Source: an uncultured Clostridia bacterium
GTDB taxonomy: Bacteria > Bacillota > Clostridia > Christensenellales > CAG-314
Assembly: GCA_934294965.1 (NCBI GenBank)
Contig: CAKRAM010000057.1
Coordinates: 1-35,706, forward strand
DNA: 35,706 nucleotides
Reading direction: 5' to 3'
The position numbers and the translations under genes are program-made. How positions within the stretch are numbered: position 1 is the first letter of the stretch; each line of letters starts with the position of its first letter. Of the stretch, positions 7,719 through 15,941 are shown one piece after another. The notes beneath the pieces were generated by a model that saw only the letters and a list, made by a program, of their open reading frames with translations, did no database searches and was not told where the DNA came from.

Positions 7719-8420
7719 TTGACAAAACAAAAGCAGTTTGTCGCAACGGTGATGCTGGTTGCAATCGCTTTGCTGCTCGTTGCGGCAATAGCGTTTGTCG
7801 CCGCAGGAGTAAACGCTGCAACCGTCAAGGTAGGTTCAAAAGGCGCAACGGTAAAAACCATTCAAACCAAACTCAAACGCTGGGGCTATCTCACCGGTAC
7901 GGTGGACGGCGTTTTCGGTGCGCAAACCAAAGCGGCGGTTATTCGTTTTCAGCGTAAAAACGGACTTACTGCGGACGGTATCGTAGGTCCTGCAACGGCA
8001 AAGGCAATGGGCGTTTCGCTCGGTTCGTCGCAATCGACTTCGACGGGCGGTAACACTTCCAAGCCGTCCTCGGGAGATTTGTATTTGCTTGCCTGCTGCG
8101 TCTACGGAGAAGCGCGCGGCGAAAGTTACACAGGCAAAGTGGCGGTGGCGGCGGTAATTCTCAACCGAATAAAATCGGCGTCGTTTCCCAACACGGTAAG
8201 CGGAGTAATATACCAAAAGGGTGCGTTCACTTGCGTTGACGACGGGCAAATAAACCTAGGCACCAACGACGAATGCACGCGTGCCGCACAGGACGCGTTG
8301 AATGGTTGGGATCCCACCGGCGGAGCAGTGTACTACTTCAATCCCGCAACGGCAACTTCCAAGTGGATTTGGTCGCGTCCGCAACTTGTCACAATAGGCA
8401 AGCACATTTTTTGTTCCTGA
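7719..8420 (+). CDS. sleB: Spore cortex-lytic transglycosylase SleB
   Basis: SleB is a secreted lytic transglycosylase that depolymerises muramic-delta-lactam cortex during germination. This 233-aa protein has a signal segment at residues 7-34 ending near VNAA, a PG_binding_1 domain at about 36-98 (VDGVFGAQTKAAVIRFQ), a Ser/Thr/Gly linker, and a Hydrolase_2 catalytic domain at about 120-233. The expected catalytic Glu131 lies in VYGEARGE, and the protein ends in IGKHIFCS, as in Bacillus. The start is a TTG at 7719, chosen because AAAGGAGG stands 5 nt upstream; no ATG fits. Its stop overlaps the ribosome site of ypeB, indicating coupled expression with its required partner. Confidence 0.95.
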   Translation: MTKQKQFVATVMLVAIALLLVAAIAFVAAGVNAATVKVGSKGATVKTIQTKLKRWGYLTGTVDGVFGAQTKAAVIRFQRKNGLTADGIVGPATAKAMGVSLGSSQSTSTGGNTSKPSSGDLYLLACCVYGEARGESYTGKVAVAAVILNRIKSASFPNTVSGVIYQKGAFTCVDDGQINLGTNDECTRAAQDALNGWDPTGGAVYYFNPATATSKWIWSRPQLVTIGKHIFCS

Positions 8421-8428
8421 GGTGACTT

Positions 8429-9709
8429 ATGGTAAAAACAACTAACGTAAAAACTTTTTGGACGATATTCTTTGCCGCATTGGCTTTGTTGGGCATAGCG
8501 ACTGCGGTAATATTTGCAACAGTGCCGGTTGGCAAACAGTCGGACGACGCGCGCGGCAACAACTCTCGCGAGTACGACAAGGCGCTGTACGCCGTCTACG
8601 ACGGAATGAAAAATCTCAACGCCGGTTTGGGCAAAGCGTCGGTTTCCTCCGGCAAGCAAATGCAAGCGGCAATGCTTACAAAAGTGGTGGTATGCGCCAA
8701 CGCCGTCAACCAAAGTTTTGCCGATTTGCCGGTAGAGCAGTCGGAGCGGCTTGCCGCATGCAACAAATTCGTCAATCAAACGCAGGACTATGCAACTTAT
8801 CTTATCGGCAAACTTGCAAGCGGAAAATCTCTAACCGACGGCGACCGTGCCGCACTTTCTCGCTTGTGCGCCGTTTCAAGTAATTTCGGCTCGTTTTTGA
8901 CGGATTTTTATAACGGCGGAACGCTTGCGCTTGCGGCAGGCAGTCTTAACGACGGCTTTCAGCAAATCGACAGCCAAATGTTCGAGTACGAAAAACTTAT
9001 CTACGACGGACCGTTTTCCGACAGCGTAACCAAGTCGCACGTCAAGTGTGGCAAGGATATCGGTGCGGAAGCGGTGGAAAAAAGCGTTGCGGCGCTGTTC
9101 GACGGTGTTTCTTATCTCGGCGAACTTAATTCCGACGGAAAATTTTACCGCTATCAAACCAATCAAGGCACGGTCACGGCAACCTGCTCGGGCAAAATCG
9201 TCGAGTTGGACGGCGAAAATCCTCCCGTAGGCGAAATTCCTTCCTCAAATGACGCCATTGCCGCCGCCGAAGCCTTTTGTAAAAAGGCAGGTTACGACGT
9301 TGTCGGCATTTGGGTAAGTCGCTCGGACGGCGACGTAACTTACGTCAATTGCGCAACCGTAACGGACGGCGTAATCGTCTATCCGGAACTTATCAAAGTT
9401 GCGGTTGGCGCAGGCGGAACGATTGTCGGACTAGACGCAAAAGCCTATCTTTCCAACAAAAAAGCGGCAAGAAAAATCACTTTCGGCAGCGTTGACGAGC
9501 AGGCGGCAAGGAATGTGCTGTTCAATGGGCTTGCCGTACAAAATACGGCAAAGTGTCTTGTGGAAAAGGACGGCAAAACATATGCCGCGTGGGAATTCGA
9601 GTGCGACTTTGGCGGCAGCTTGTACTACGTCTACGTGGACAGCGTTTCCGGCAATGAAGTGGAGTTGTTCAAAGTGGTGGAACAAACCGAAGGACACACC
9701 GTTTTGTAG
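8429..9709 (+). CDS. ypeB: Germination protein YpeB
   Basis: YpeB holds SleB stable and inactive in dormant spores and is needed for its localisation. This 426-aa protein has an N-terminal membrane anchor (about residues 9-31), a helical YpeB domain containing the family signature YEKLIYDGPFS near 187-197, and PepSY-type repeats in the C-terminal half, ending with YVDSVSGNEVELFKV. It starts 8 nt after the sleB stop, with GAGGTG as ribosome site, so the two form one operon under the sigma-G promoter at 7630-7659. The size and order match Bacillus. Nothing looks damaged. Confidence 0.93.
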   Translation: MVKTTNVKTFWTIFFAALALLGIATAVIFATVPVGKQSDDARGNNSREYDKALYAVYDGMKNLNAGLGKASVSSGKQMQAAMLTKVVVCANAVNQSFADLPVEQSERLAACNKFVNQTQDYATYLIGKLASGKSLTDGDRAALSRLCAVSSNFGSFLTDFYNGGTLALAAGSLNDGFQQIDSQMFEYEKLIYDGPFSDSVTKSHVKCGKDIGAEAVEKSVAALFDGVSYLGELNSDGKFYRYQTNQGTVTATCSGKIVELDGENPPVGEIPSSNDAIAAAEAFCKKAGYDVVGIWVSRSDGDVTYVNCATVTDGVIVYPELIKVAVGAGGTIVGLDAKAYLSNKKAARKITFGSVDEQAARNVLFNGLAVQNTAKCLVEKDGKTYAAWEFECDFGGSLYYVYVDSVSGNEVELFKVVEQTEGHTVL

Positions 9710-9891
9710 TTTGGCTGTCGGCATTTTTCGGTTCTCTCACAAAACTATGTTTTGTGCGTGCGCGGCAAATTTCGGCGAGGTCGAAGTGTAATATCGGCCT
9801 CGCTTTCGACTGCAAACGTCAAAACCGGCAAAAATCCGTCAAATTTACCGTCGTATGTACAAGATTTTACAAAGGCTTTACAAGGTTAGCA
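9710..9891 (+). other. Gap after ypeB
   Basis: No gene is visible. There is no clear intrinsic terminator for sleB-ypeB. The promoter of the glutamate-fermentation cluster begins at 9892. Confidence 0.4.
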
Positions 9892-9921
9892 TTGAAATTA
9901 CACCTTGCATTATAGTATAAT
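9892..9921 (+). promoter_or_regulatory. Sigma-A promoter of the methylaspartate cluster
   Basis: TTGAAA (9892-9897), 18-nt spacer, perfect TATAAT (9916-9921); predicted start near 9928. It is the only strong promoter I see before glmS and probably drives at least glmS-glmL, possibly the whole run to the GGT genes. Confidence 0.6.
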
Positions 9922-9930
9922 TTAACCAGT

Positions 9931-9967
9931 AAAAGCGGCTTTGGGCGTATTATGCCCTTATGCTTTT
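9931..9967 (+). promoter_or_regulatory. Leader hairpin before glmS
   Basis: An outer stem AAAAGC (9931-9936)/GCTTTT (9962-9967) encloses GGGC (9943-9946)/GCCC (9954-9957), directly at the predicted 5' end of the mRNA. It could stabilise the transcript. It does not resemble a cobalamin riboswitch and the leader (about 78 nt) is too short for one. Confidence 0.3.
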
Positions 9968-10005
9968 ATAAACCGCACAATATAATTGAAGGAGACATTA
10001 ACCAA

Positions 10006-10410
10006 ATGAAAACAATCGTTATCGGCGTTATCGGTGCCGACGTACATGCGGTAGGCAACAAGATTATCGAGTACGTGCTTAAAAACGAAGGTTACAACGT
10101 AGTAAACATCGGCGTTCTTTCCTCTCAGGAAGACTTTATCAACGCCGCAATCGAAACTAACGCTGACCTTATTCTTGTTTCGTCCCTGTACGGACAAGGA
10201 GAAATCGACTGCCGCGGAATGCGCGATAAGTGCATCGAAGCAGGTATCGGCGACATTCCCATGTTTGTCGGCGGCAACATCGTTATCGGCAAGCAAAACT
10301 TCGACGAAGTTAAGGAACGTTTCTACAAAATGGGCTTCAACAAGGTCTATGCACCCGGTACTCCCATCGAAAAGACGTTGCCGGACATCAAAGAAGTTCT
10401 CGGCGAATAA
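10006..10410 (+). CDS. glmS: Glutamate mutase sigma subunit (cobalamin-binding)
   Basis: This small subunit of coenzyme-B12-dependent glutamate mutase interconverts L-glutamate and L-threo-3-methylaspartate with the GlmE subunit. At 134 aa it is the normal size (137 in Clostridium cochlearium), and it is closely similar to that protein throughout. The base-off cobalamin motif DxHxxG is present as Asp12, His14 and Gly17; His14 is the expected cobalt ligand. Further family blocks are VSSLYGQGEIDC and VGGNIVIGKQ. The ATG at 10006 follows GAAGGAGA and removes 18 codons of non-family sequence. It opens the fermentation cluster and is followed by glmL, as usual. It is also called mutS, which is unrelated to the DNA repair gene. 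Confidence 0.96.
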   Translation: MKTIVIGVIGADVHAVGNKIIEYVLKNEGYNVVNIGVLSSQEDFINAAIETNADLILVSSLYGQGEIDCRGMRDKCIEAGIGDIPMFVGGNIVIGKQNFDEVKERFYKMGFNKVYAPGTPIEKTLPDIKEVLGE

Positions 10411-10475
10411 TGCTTTGAGCGTTTGGTTGCAATCGGCAACGGCGCAAAAGTAAAATCACATTCGGAGGCGCGAAA

Positions 10476-11945
10476 ATGAGTCGCTACCTAATGATTGACT
10501 TCGGTTCTACCTTTACAAAACTCACCGCGGTAGACACCGAAAAAGAGGATATAATCGCAACCGCAAGTTCCTTTACCACAGTGGCAACGGACATCACAAT
10601 CGGCTATGAAAAAGCACTTGCTTCCCTCTACGAAAAACTCGGTGAGAAAGTAAAATTCGACAAAATCATCGGCTGTTCTTCTGCCGCGGGCGGACTGAAA
10701 ATGTGCGCAATCGGCTTGGTGGACGAGCTTACCGTCGAAGCGGCAAAGCGTGTTTGTTTGGGTGCCGGCGCAAAAGTCGATTTGGCATTTTCACATCACC
10801 TTACAAAACACAATATCCAACAAATAATCGACAAAAAAATCGATATCATTCTTCTTTCGGGCGGAACGGACGGCGGCAACAGCGAATGCGTTTTGTACAA
10901 CCAACGCATGCTTGCCGAAGCAGGAATAACCATTCCCGTAATTTACGCCGGCAACAAAGATTGTCAGGACGAAATTATGGAAATCGCCAACGAGTATCAC
11001 ATGACCGAATACGTTTGTCAAAACGTTATGCCCAGGCTCAACGTACTCAACATTCCCGATGCGCGCGAAAAAATCCGCGAAATCTTTTTGAAGAACATTA
11101 TCGAAGCCAAAGGCATCAAAAAAATCGAAAAGGAAATAGACAAAGTTATTTTGCCTACTCCGGAATCGGTTTTGCAAGCGGCGGAATTGCTCAGCAAAGG
11201 TTATATGCACGAACCAGGCCTTGGCGAAATCGTTTTGGTGGATATCGGCGGAGCGACCACGGATATGTATTCCATGTGTTCGCCTTCCGCAAAGCGCAGC
11301 GACGTAATTTTGAAAGGTTTGGAAGAACCGTATGCCAAACGTACGGTTGAGGGCGACCTCGGAATGCGTTATTCGGCTTTGGGCGTTTTGGAATCGCTCA
11401 CCAAGGAAGAAATTCGCATGATCGACGAGGATGAAGGCGTGGACTTGGAAAAGGAACTTACCTATCGTCACGAACACGTGGACACCGTTCCCAACAACGA
11501 ACACGAAGTGCATATCGACCGCATCATGGGGCGCATTTGCGTAGACAAAGCAATGGAACGTCATGTGGGGCATATGGAAGAAATGTACACACCGATGGGC
11601 ATGGTTTACAATCAATACGGTAAAGACCTGAGCCGCGTAAGATACGTCATCGGAACCGGCGGCGTACTTATCCACAACGCAGATCCTTATCAAATTTTGA
11701 AAGCCGTGGAATACACGACCAAAAAGCCGTTGGAACTTCGTCCGGTAAATCCCAAATATTTGCTGGACGCCGACTACATTTTGGCGGCGATGGGTTTGCT
11801 TTCGCAAATCGATCCGTCAATGGCGCTCAAAATTATGAAAAAGCACATGAAACCCGTCCAAAAGGACGACGACGGCGGCAATAAGCAAGGTTTGCCGGAG
11901 TTGGAACTCAAAAAAGTAGGTAGCGGTTGCGGATGCGGCTGCTAA
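10476..11945 (+). CDS. glmL: Glutamate mutase accessory protein GlmL (ASKHA ATPase)
   Basis: GlmL (MutL) lies between the two mutase subunits in all known clusters and is thought to reactivate or assemble the mutase, similar to diol dehydratase reactivases. This 489-aa protein shows the actin/Hsp70-type phosphate loops: IDFGSTFTK at 7-15, SGGTDGG near 128-134 and VDIGGATTDMY near 255-265. The ATG follows TCGGAGG. An unusual trait is the C-terminal tail GSGCGCGC, with four cysteines in the last seven residues; it might bind metal or thiols, but I cannot say whether it is general in the family. The gap to glmE (67 nt) is AT-rich with a TATAAT-like stretch at 11982 but no -35. Confidence 0.94.
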   Translation: MSRYLMIDFGSTFTKLTAVDTEKEDIIATASSFTTVATDITIGYEKALASLYEKLGEKVKFDKIIGCSSAAGGLKMCAIGLVDELTVEAAKRVCLGAGAKVDLAFSHHLTKHNIQQIIDKKIDIILLSGGTDGGNSECVLYNQRMLAEAGITIPVIYAGNKDCQDEIMEIANEYHMTEYVCQNVMPRLNVLNIPDAREKIREIFLKNIIEAKGIKKIEKEIDKVILPTPESVLQAAELLSKGYMHEPGLGEIVLVDIGGATTDMYSMCSPSAKRSDVILKGLEEPYAKRTVEGDLGMRYSALGVLESLTKEEIRMIDEDEGVDLEKELTYRHEHVDTVPNNEHEVHIDRIMGRICVDKAMERHVGHMEEMYTPMGMVYNQYGKDLSRVRYVIGTGGVLIHNADPYQILKAVEYTTKKPLELRPVNPKYLLDADYILAAMGLLSQIDPSMALKIMKKHMKPVQKDDDGGNKQGLPELELKKVGSGCGCGC

Positions 11946-12012
11946 CGCGCTTATTAAAGTGGTACAAACAATAACAAAATATATAATCAAAAATTTACAA
12001 GGGTGAATTATC

Positions 12013-13476
12013 ATGGTACAAAACAAAAAACTTACCGAACAAGAGTTTTTGCAAGAAAGAGAGGAAGTGCTTGCCACTTGGAAAACCGGCAGCGATCCTC
12101 AACTTAATTTAGACGAAGCGGTCAAATTCCTCAAATCCGTTCCCGATGAGAAGAACTTTGCCGTTAAGCTTGAAAAGGCAAAGAAAAACGGCAGCAGAAC
12201 GTTGGTTCAACCCCGTGCAGGCGTTGCCGTAATCGAAAAGCACATCGAACTTCTTCAATTTTTGGAAAAAGCGGGCGCAGACTTCCTTCCCTCCACAATC
12301 GACAGTTACACACGTCAAAACCGTTATGCCGAAGGTGAAAAGGCAATCGAAGAAAGCGCAAAAATCGGTCGTTCTCTCTTGAACGGCTTCCCGGCAGTTA
12401 ACCACGGCGTCACGGGCTGCAAACAAGTTTACAACGCAGTAAACGTTCCTCTTCAAGCACGTCACGGTACGCCCGACTCTCGTCTTCTTGCCGAAGTTAT
12501 TCACGCCGCAGGTTGGACTTCCAACGAAGGCGGAGCAATCTCCTACAACCTTCCTTATGCAAAGAGCGTATCCATCGAAGATACCGTCAAATATTGGCAA
12601 TATTGCGACCGTTTGGTAGGTTACTACGAAGAACACGGCGTTCACATCAACCGTGAACCGTTCGGACCTTTGACCGGCACGCTTGTTCCTCCCTGCATTT
12701 CCAACACGATCGGTATCGTAGAAGCACTTCTTGCCGCCGAACAAGGCGTTAAGAACATCACCGTCGGTTACGGTATGGGCGGAAACGTGGTGCAAGATAT
12801 TGCAGCAATCCGCACTTTGCAAAAACAAACCGACGAATATTTGCACAAGTACGGCTATAACGACGTGTGCGTAACCACCGTATTCCACCAATGGATGGGC
12901 GGTTTCCCCGCAGACGAAGCAGAAGCAATGGGGCTTATCGCCATGAGCAGCACCGTTGCGGCTCTTTCCGGCGCAACCAAGATGATCAACAAAACTCCTC
13001 ACGAATCCGTAGGTATTCCCACCAAGGAAGCGAACGCCGACGGTATCAAGGCAAGTAAGTTGGTAACCAGATTGCTCCAAGACCAAAAGTTCCCCGAATG
13101 CCAAGCGTTGACGGACGAAATGAACCAAATCGAAAAGGAAGTCAACTGCCTTATGGATGCTATTTTGACGGCAGGCGAAGGCGACCTTGCTCAAGGTATC
13201 GTAAACGCGTTTGCTCAAGGTCTTATCGACATTCCGTTTGCTCCCTCCAAGTTCAACGCAGGTCTCATTTTGCCCGCGCGTGATCACGACGGTTGCATCC
13301 GTATTTTGGAATTCGGCAAAACCGCATTCACGGACGAAATCAAAAAGTTCCACCAAGGAAAAATTGCCGCTCGCGCAGCGGAAGAAGGCCGTCAGGTATC
13401 TTTCCAACTTACCATCGACGACGTATGCGCAGTAAGCTCCGGTCACCTTATCGGTCGCCCCAGCTACAACGACTAA
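12013..13476 (+). CDS. glmE: Glutamate mutase epsilon subunit
   Basis: This is the catalytic TIM-barrel subunit of coenzyme-B12-dependent glutamate mutase, acting with GlmS. Length 487 aa agrees with the 483 aa of the Clostridium cochlearium protein. The substrate-binding region is recognisable: VQPRAGVAVI with Arg68, SYTRQNRYAEGE with Arg101/Arg104, and LQARHGTPDSR with Arg150, corresponding by position to the known arginine claw (66, 100, 149). The fold's later blocks VNREPFGPLTGTL-like and HQWMGGFP are intact. It is preceded by AAGGGTGA. It carries out the first step of the pathway in this cluster; the product is used by the next gene, methylaspartate ammonia-lyase. Confidence 0.96.
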   Translation: MVQNKKLTEQEFLQEREEVLATWKTGSDPQLNLDEAVKFLKSVPDEKNFAVKLEKAKKNGSRTLVQPRAGVAVIEKHIELLQFLEKAGADFLPSTIDSYTRQNRYAEGEKAIEESAKIGRSLLNGFPAVNHGVTGCKQVYNAVNVPLQARHGTPDSRLLAEVIHAAGWTSNEGGAISYNLPYAKSVSIEDTVKYWQYCDRLVGYYEEHGVHINREPFGPLTGTLVPPCISNTIGIVEALLAAEQGVKNITVGYGMGGNVVQDIAAIRTLQKQTDEYLHKYGYNDVCVTTVFHQWMGGFPADEAEAMGLIAMSSTVAALSGATKMINKTPHESVGIPTKEANADGIKASKLVTRLLQDQKFPECQALTDEMNQIEKEVNCLMDAILTAGEGDLAQGIVNAFAQGLIDIPFAPSKFNAGLILPARDHDGCIRILEFGKTAFTDEIKKFHQGKIAARAAEEGRQVSFQLTIDDVCAVSSGHLIGRPSYND

Positions 13477-13536
13477 CGATTGTAACGGCACAGCCGAACA
13501 ATAAAAAAATCATATACGAAAAGAAGGTATACTGAA

Positions 13537-14793
13537 ATGAAAATTGTAGACGTAGTACTGACAAAATCTTACACAGGTTTCTACTTCGATGACCAAAAAG
13601 CAATTAAACAAGGTGCAGGTCACGACGGATTTATGTATGTCGGAAAACCCGTAACCGAAGGTTTCCAAAGCATCCGTCAAGCCGGCGAAGCGATCTCCAT
13701 CCAACTTATTTTGGAAGACGGCACCGTTGGTTACGGCGACTGCGCGGCAGTTCAATACAGCGGAGCAGGCGGACGCGATCCTTTGTTCCTTGCAAGTGAC
13801 TTTATTCCTTTCATTCAAAAGGAAATCGTTCCTCAACTTATCGGTGAAGACGTATCCAAGTTCCGTCCTCTTGCCGAAAAATACGACAGAATGCTCATCA
13901 ACGGCAAACGCCTTCATACCGCAATCCGTTACGGTATCACACAAGCGTTGCTTAACGCTACGGCAAACAGCCGTCGTATCACCATGGCAGAAGTTATCCG
14001 TGACGAATACGACGTTGAAAAGGGACCTTACGAACCGGTTCCCGTATTCACTCAATCAGGTGACGATCGTTACGACAACGCCGACAAGATGATCATCAAA
14101 GAAGCCGACGTTCTTCCTCACGCTCTTATCAACCACGTTGGAACCAAGCTCGGTGAACACGGCGAAATCCTTCTCAAGTACATTGCTTGGTTGCGTGATC
14201 GTATCATCAAGTATCGTGCCGACGAAAACTACAGCCCCGTATTCCACATCGACGTTTACGGAACGATAGGTCTTGCATTTAACTACGACGTAGAAAAAAT
14301 GTTAAACTACTTGCTCGAATGCGAAAAGACGGCAGCTCCCTTCCATATTCGTATCGAAGGCCCCATCGACACAGGCGACAGAGAAGGTACAATGCAATAC
14401 GAAAAGGTTTTGACCGAAAAACTTATTGCAGCCGGCTCCAAATTGGAAATCGTTGCGGACGAATGGTGCAACACCTTGGAAGACATCAAGTACTTTGCTG
14501 ATAACCACGCAGGTCACGTTCTTCAAATCAAGACTCCCGACCTTGGCGGCGTAAACAACGTAGCCGAAGCAATCATCTACTGCAACAAAGCAGGCGTAGG
14601 TAGTTACTGCGGCGGTACTTGCAACGAAACCAACATTTCCGCACAAACGACAACCAACATCGCAATCGCTTGCCGTGCACTTCAATGCCTTGCTAAACCC
14701 GGTATGGGCGTAGACGAAGGTTACATGATTGTTAAGAACGAAATGAACCGTGTTCTTGCCGTTGCTAACAAGAGATATAACCAAGGTAAATAA
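13537..14793 (+). CDS. mal: Methylaspartate ammonia-lyase
   Basis: This enzyme removes ammonia from L-threo-3-methylaspartate to give mesaconate, the second step of glutamate fermentation by this route. It belongs to the enolase superfamily and is 418 aa, near the usual 413. Magnesium ligands are visible as Asp239 (HIDVYG), Glu274 (RIEGP) and Asp308 (VADEW). The (S)-specific base Lys332 lies in LQIKTPDLGG, and the (R)-side His200 in INHVGTK. These are offset by 1 to 6 from the Citrobacter/Clostridium residues. AAGAAGG precedes the ATG. The gene sits 60 nt after glmE and 22 nt before citD, so the four pathway steps are read in order. Confidence 0.96.
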   Translation: MKIVDVVLTKSYTGFYFDDQKAIKQGAGHDGFMYVGKPVTEGFQSIRQAGEAISIQLILEDGTVGYGDCAAVQYSGAGGRDPLFLASDFIPFIQKEIVPQLIGEDVSKFRPLAEKYDRMLINGKRLHTAIRYGITQALLNATANSRRITMAEVIRDEYDVEKGPYEPVPVFTQSGDDRYDNADKMIIKEADVLPHALINHVGTKLGEHGEILLKYIAWLRDRIIKYRADENYSPVFHIDVYGTIGLAFNYDVEKMLNYLLECEKTAAPFHIRIEGPIDTGDREGTMQYEKVLTEKLIAAGSKLEIVADEWCNTLEDIKYFADNHAGHVLQIKTPDLGGVNNVAEAIIYCNKAGVGSYCGGTCNETNISAQTTTNIAIACRALQCLAKPGMGVDEGYMIVKNEMNRVLAVANKRYNQGK

Positions 14794-14815
14794 TAATATA
14801 TAAAGGAACTACCTT

Positions 14816-15073
14816 ATGAAAAGAGCAATCGCAGGCTCGTTGGAATCCAACGACGCACTGATAACTGTAAAAGAAAGCGACGAATTGTCGGTTTCGGTAC
14901 GCAGCATCGTGGGCGACTTTTTCGGTGATCAAATCGAAAAAGTCATCTACGACACGCTTGCCGAAAAAGGTGTTTCTAAGGTAGAAGTGACGTGTGAAGA
15001 CAAGGGTGCTTTGGATTATACCATCAAAGCACGCTTGCTCACCGCTCTGTCGCGTATGGAGGAAAGCAAATGA
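14816..15073 (+). CDS. citD: Citramalate/citrate lyase gamma subunit (acyl carrier)
   Basis: This 85-aa protein carries the 2'-(5''-phosphoribosyl)-3'-dephospho-CoA prosthetic group on which acetyl is held during lyase turnover. The attachment site is seen as AGSLESND near the N-terminus; Ser11 aligns with Ser14 of the E. coli protein. The C-terminal block CEDKGALDYTIKARL is typical. AAGGAAC lies before the ATG. Its stop overlaps the start of citE (ATGA). The family cannot tell citrate from citramalate; its place straight after methylaspartate ammonia-lyase makes citramalate the likelier substrate. Confidence 0.92.
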   Translation: MKRAIAGSLESNDALITVKESDELSVSVRSIVGDFFGDQIEKVIYDTLAEKGVSKVEVTCEDKGALDYTIKARLLTALSRMEESK

Positions 15074-15930
15074 GAAGAAGTCTGCTTTTTATGCCGGGCA
15101 ATAACCCCGCAATGTTGCAAAACTCCGACGTGTTCGACAGCGACGCAGTCATTTACGACTTGGAAGACGCCGTAAGCGTCACCGAAAAGGACGCCGCGCG
15201 CACTTTGGTATCGCAATTTTTGTCCTCGATGAAGCATCAACCTCCCATGGAGATAGTGGTGCGTATCAACGGATTGGACACCGACTACTACAAGCAAGAC
15301 TTGGAAGCCGTTGTTTCGGACAAAATCGATACTATAATGTTGCCCAAGGCGCAGGTTTGCTACCTAAATCAATTGGACGAATTGCTTACGGAAATCGAAA
15401 CTCGCAAGGGCATGACCAAAAAAATCAACATTATCCCCATCATCGAGCTTGCCGTATCCGTGTTGCAAATCGAACAAATCGTTGCTTGCCCCCGCGTAAA
15501 CGGCGTTTTGCTGGGAGCGGAGGACCTTACCAGCGATTTGGAAGTTTCTCGCACAAAGCAGGGTAACGAAATATTGTATCCTCGTATGAAGCTTGCCGTA
15601 GCTTGCTCCGCTTACAAAATCGACGCCATCGACACGCCGTTCACGGATACCAACGATGCCGAAGGTTTGGTAGCGGACTGCAACTTTGTGGCCAACCTCG
15701 GTTTCGGCGCAAAGGCGGCAATTCACCCCAATCAAGTACCCACAATCAACGGTATTTTTGTGCCGTCGGCAAAGAACATCAACTGGGCTTTGCGTGTGGA
15801 AGAAGCAACTCGCCAAGCAGCCGAAAAGGGTTTGGGCGTGTTCTCCTTGGACGGAAAAATGGTGGATAAACCGGTTATGGAGCGCGCAAGAAAAATTCTT
15901 GCAAAAGCTCGCAAGTACGATTTGATTTAG
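15070..15930 (+). CDS. citE: Citramalate/citrate lyase beta subunit
   Basis: This is the lyase subunit, which cleaves citramalyl- (or citryl-) ACP to acetyl-ACP and pyruvate (or oxaloacetate). The 286-aa TIM-barrel protein has the HpcH/CitE family motifs: RRSLLFMPGN at the start, YDLEDAV near 29-35, VRING at 65-69, and the magnesium ligands Glu126 (PIIELA) and Asp152 (GAEDLTSD). The ribosome site GGAGG lies in the end of citD, with a 4-nt ATGA overlap, so the two are translationally coupled. Placed after mal, it would produce pyruvate, the end product of the methylaspartate route. Confidence 0.93.
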   Translation: MRRSLLFMPGNNPAMLQNSDVFDSDAVIYDLEDAVSVTEKDAARTLVSQFLSSMKHQPPMEIVVRINGLDTDYYKQDLEAVVSDKIDTIMLPKAQVCYLNQLDELLTEIETRKGMTKKINIIPIIELAVSVLQIEQIVACPRVNGVLLGAEDLTSDLEVSRTKQGNEILYPRMKLAVACSAYKIDAIDTPFTDTNDAEGLVADCNFVANLGFGAKAAIHPNQVPTINGIFVPSAKNINWALRVEEATRQAAEKGLGVFSLDGKMVDKPVMERARKILAKARKYDLI

Positions 15931-15941
15931 AGGTGGCAACA

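Noticed and set aside
9922..10005. Cobalamin riboswitch before the B12-dependent mutase
   Set aside because: The predicted leader is about 78 nt, too short, and I see no B12-box-like sequence. Only a simple hairpin is present.
12109..13491. 460-aa antisense frame over glmE
   Set aside because: Shadow of a highly conserved enzyme gene.
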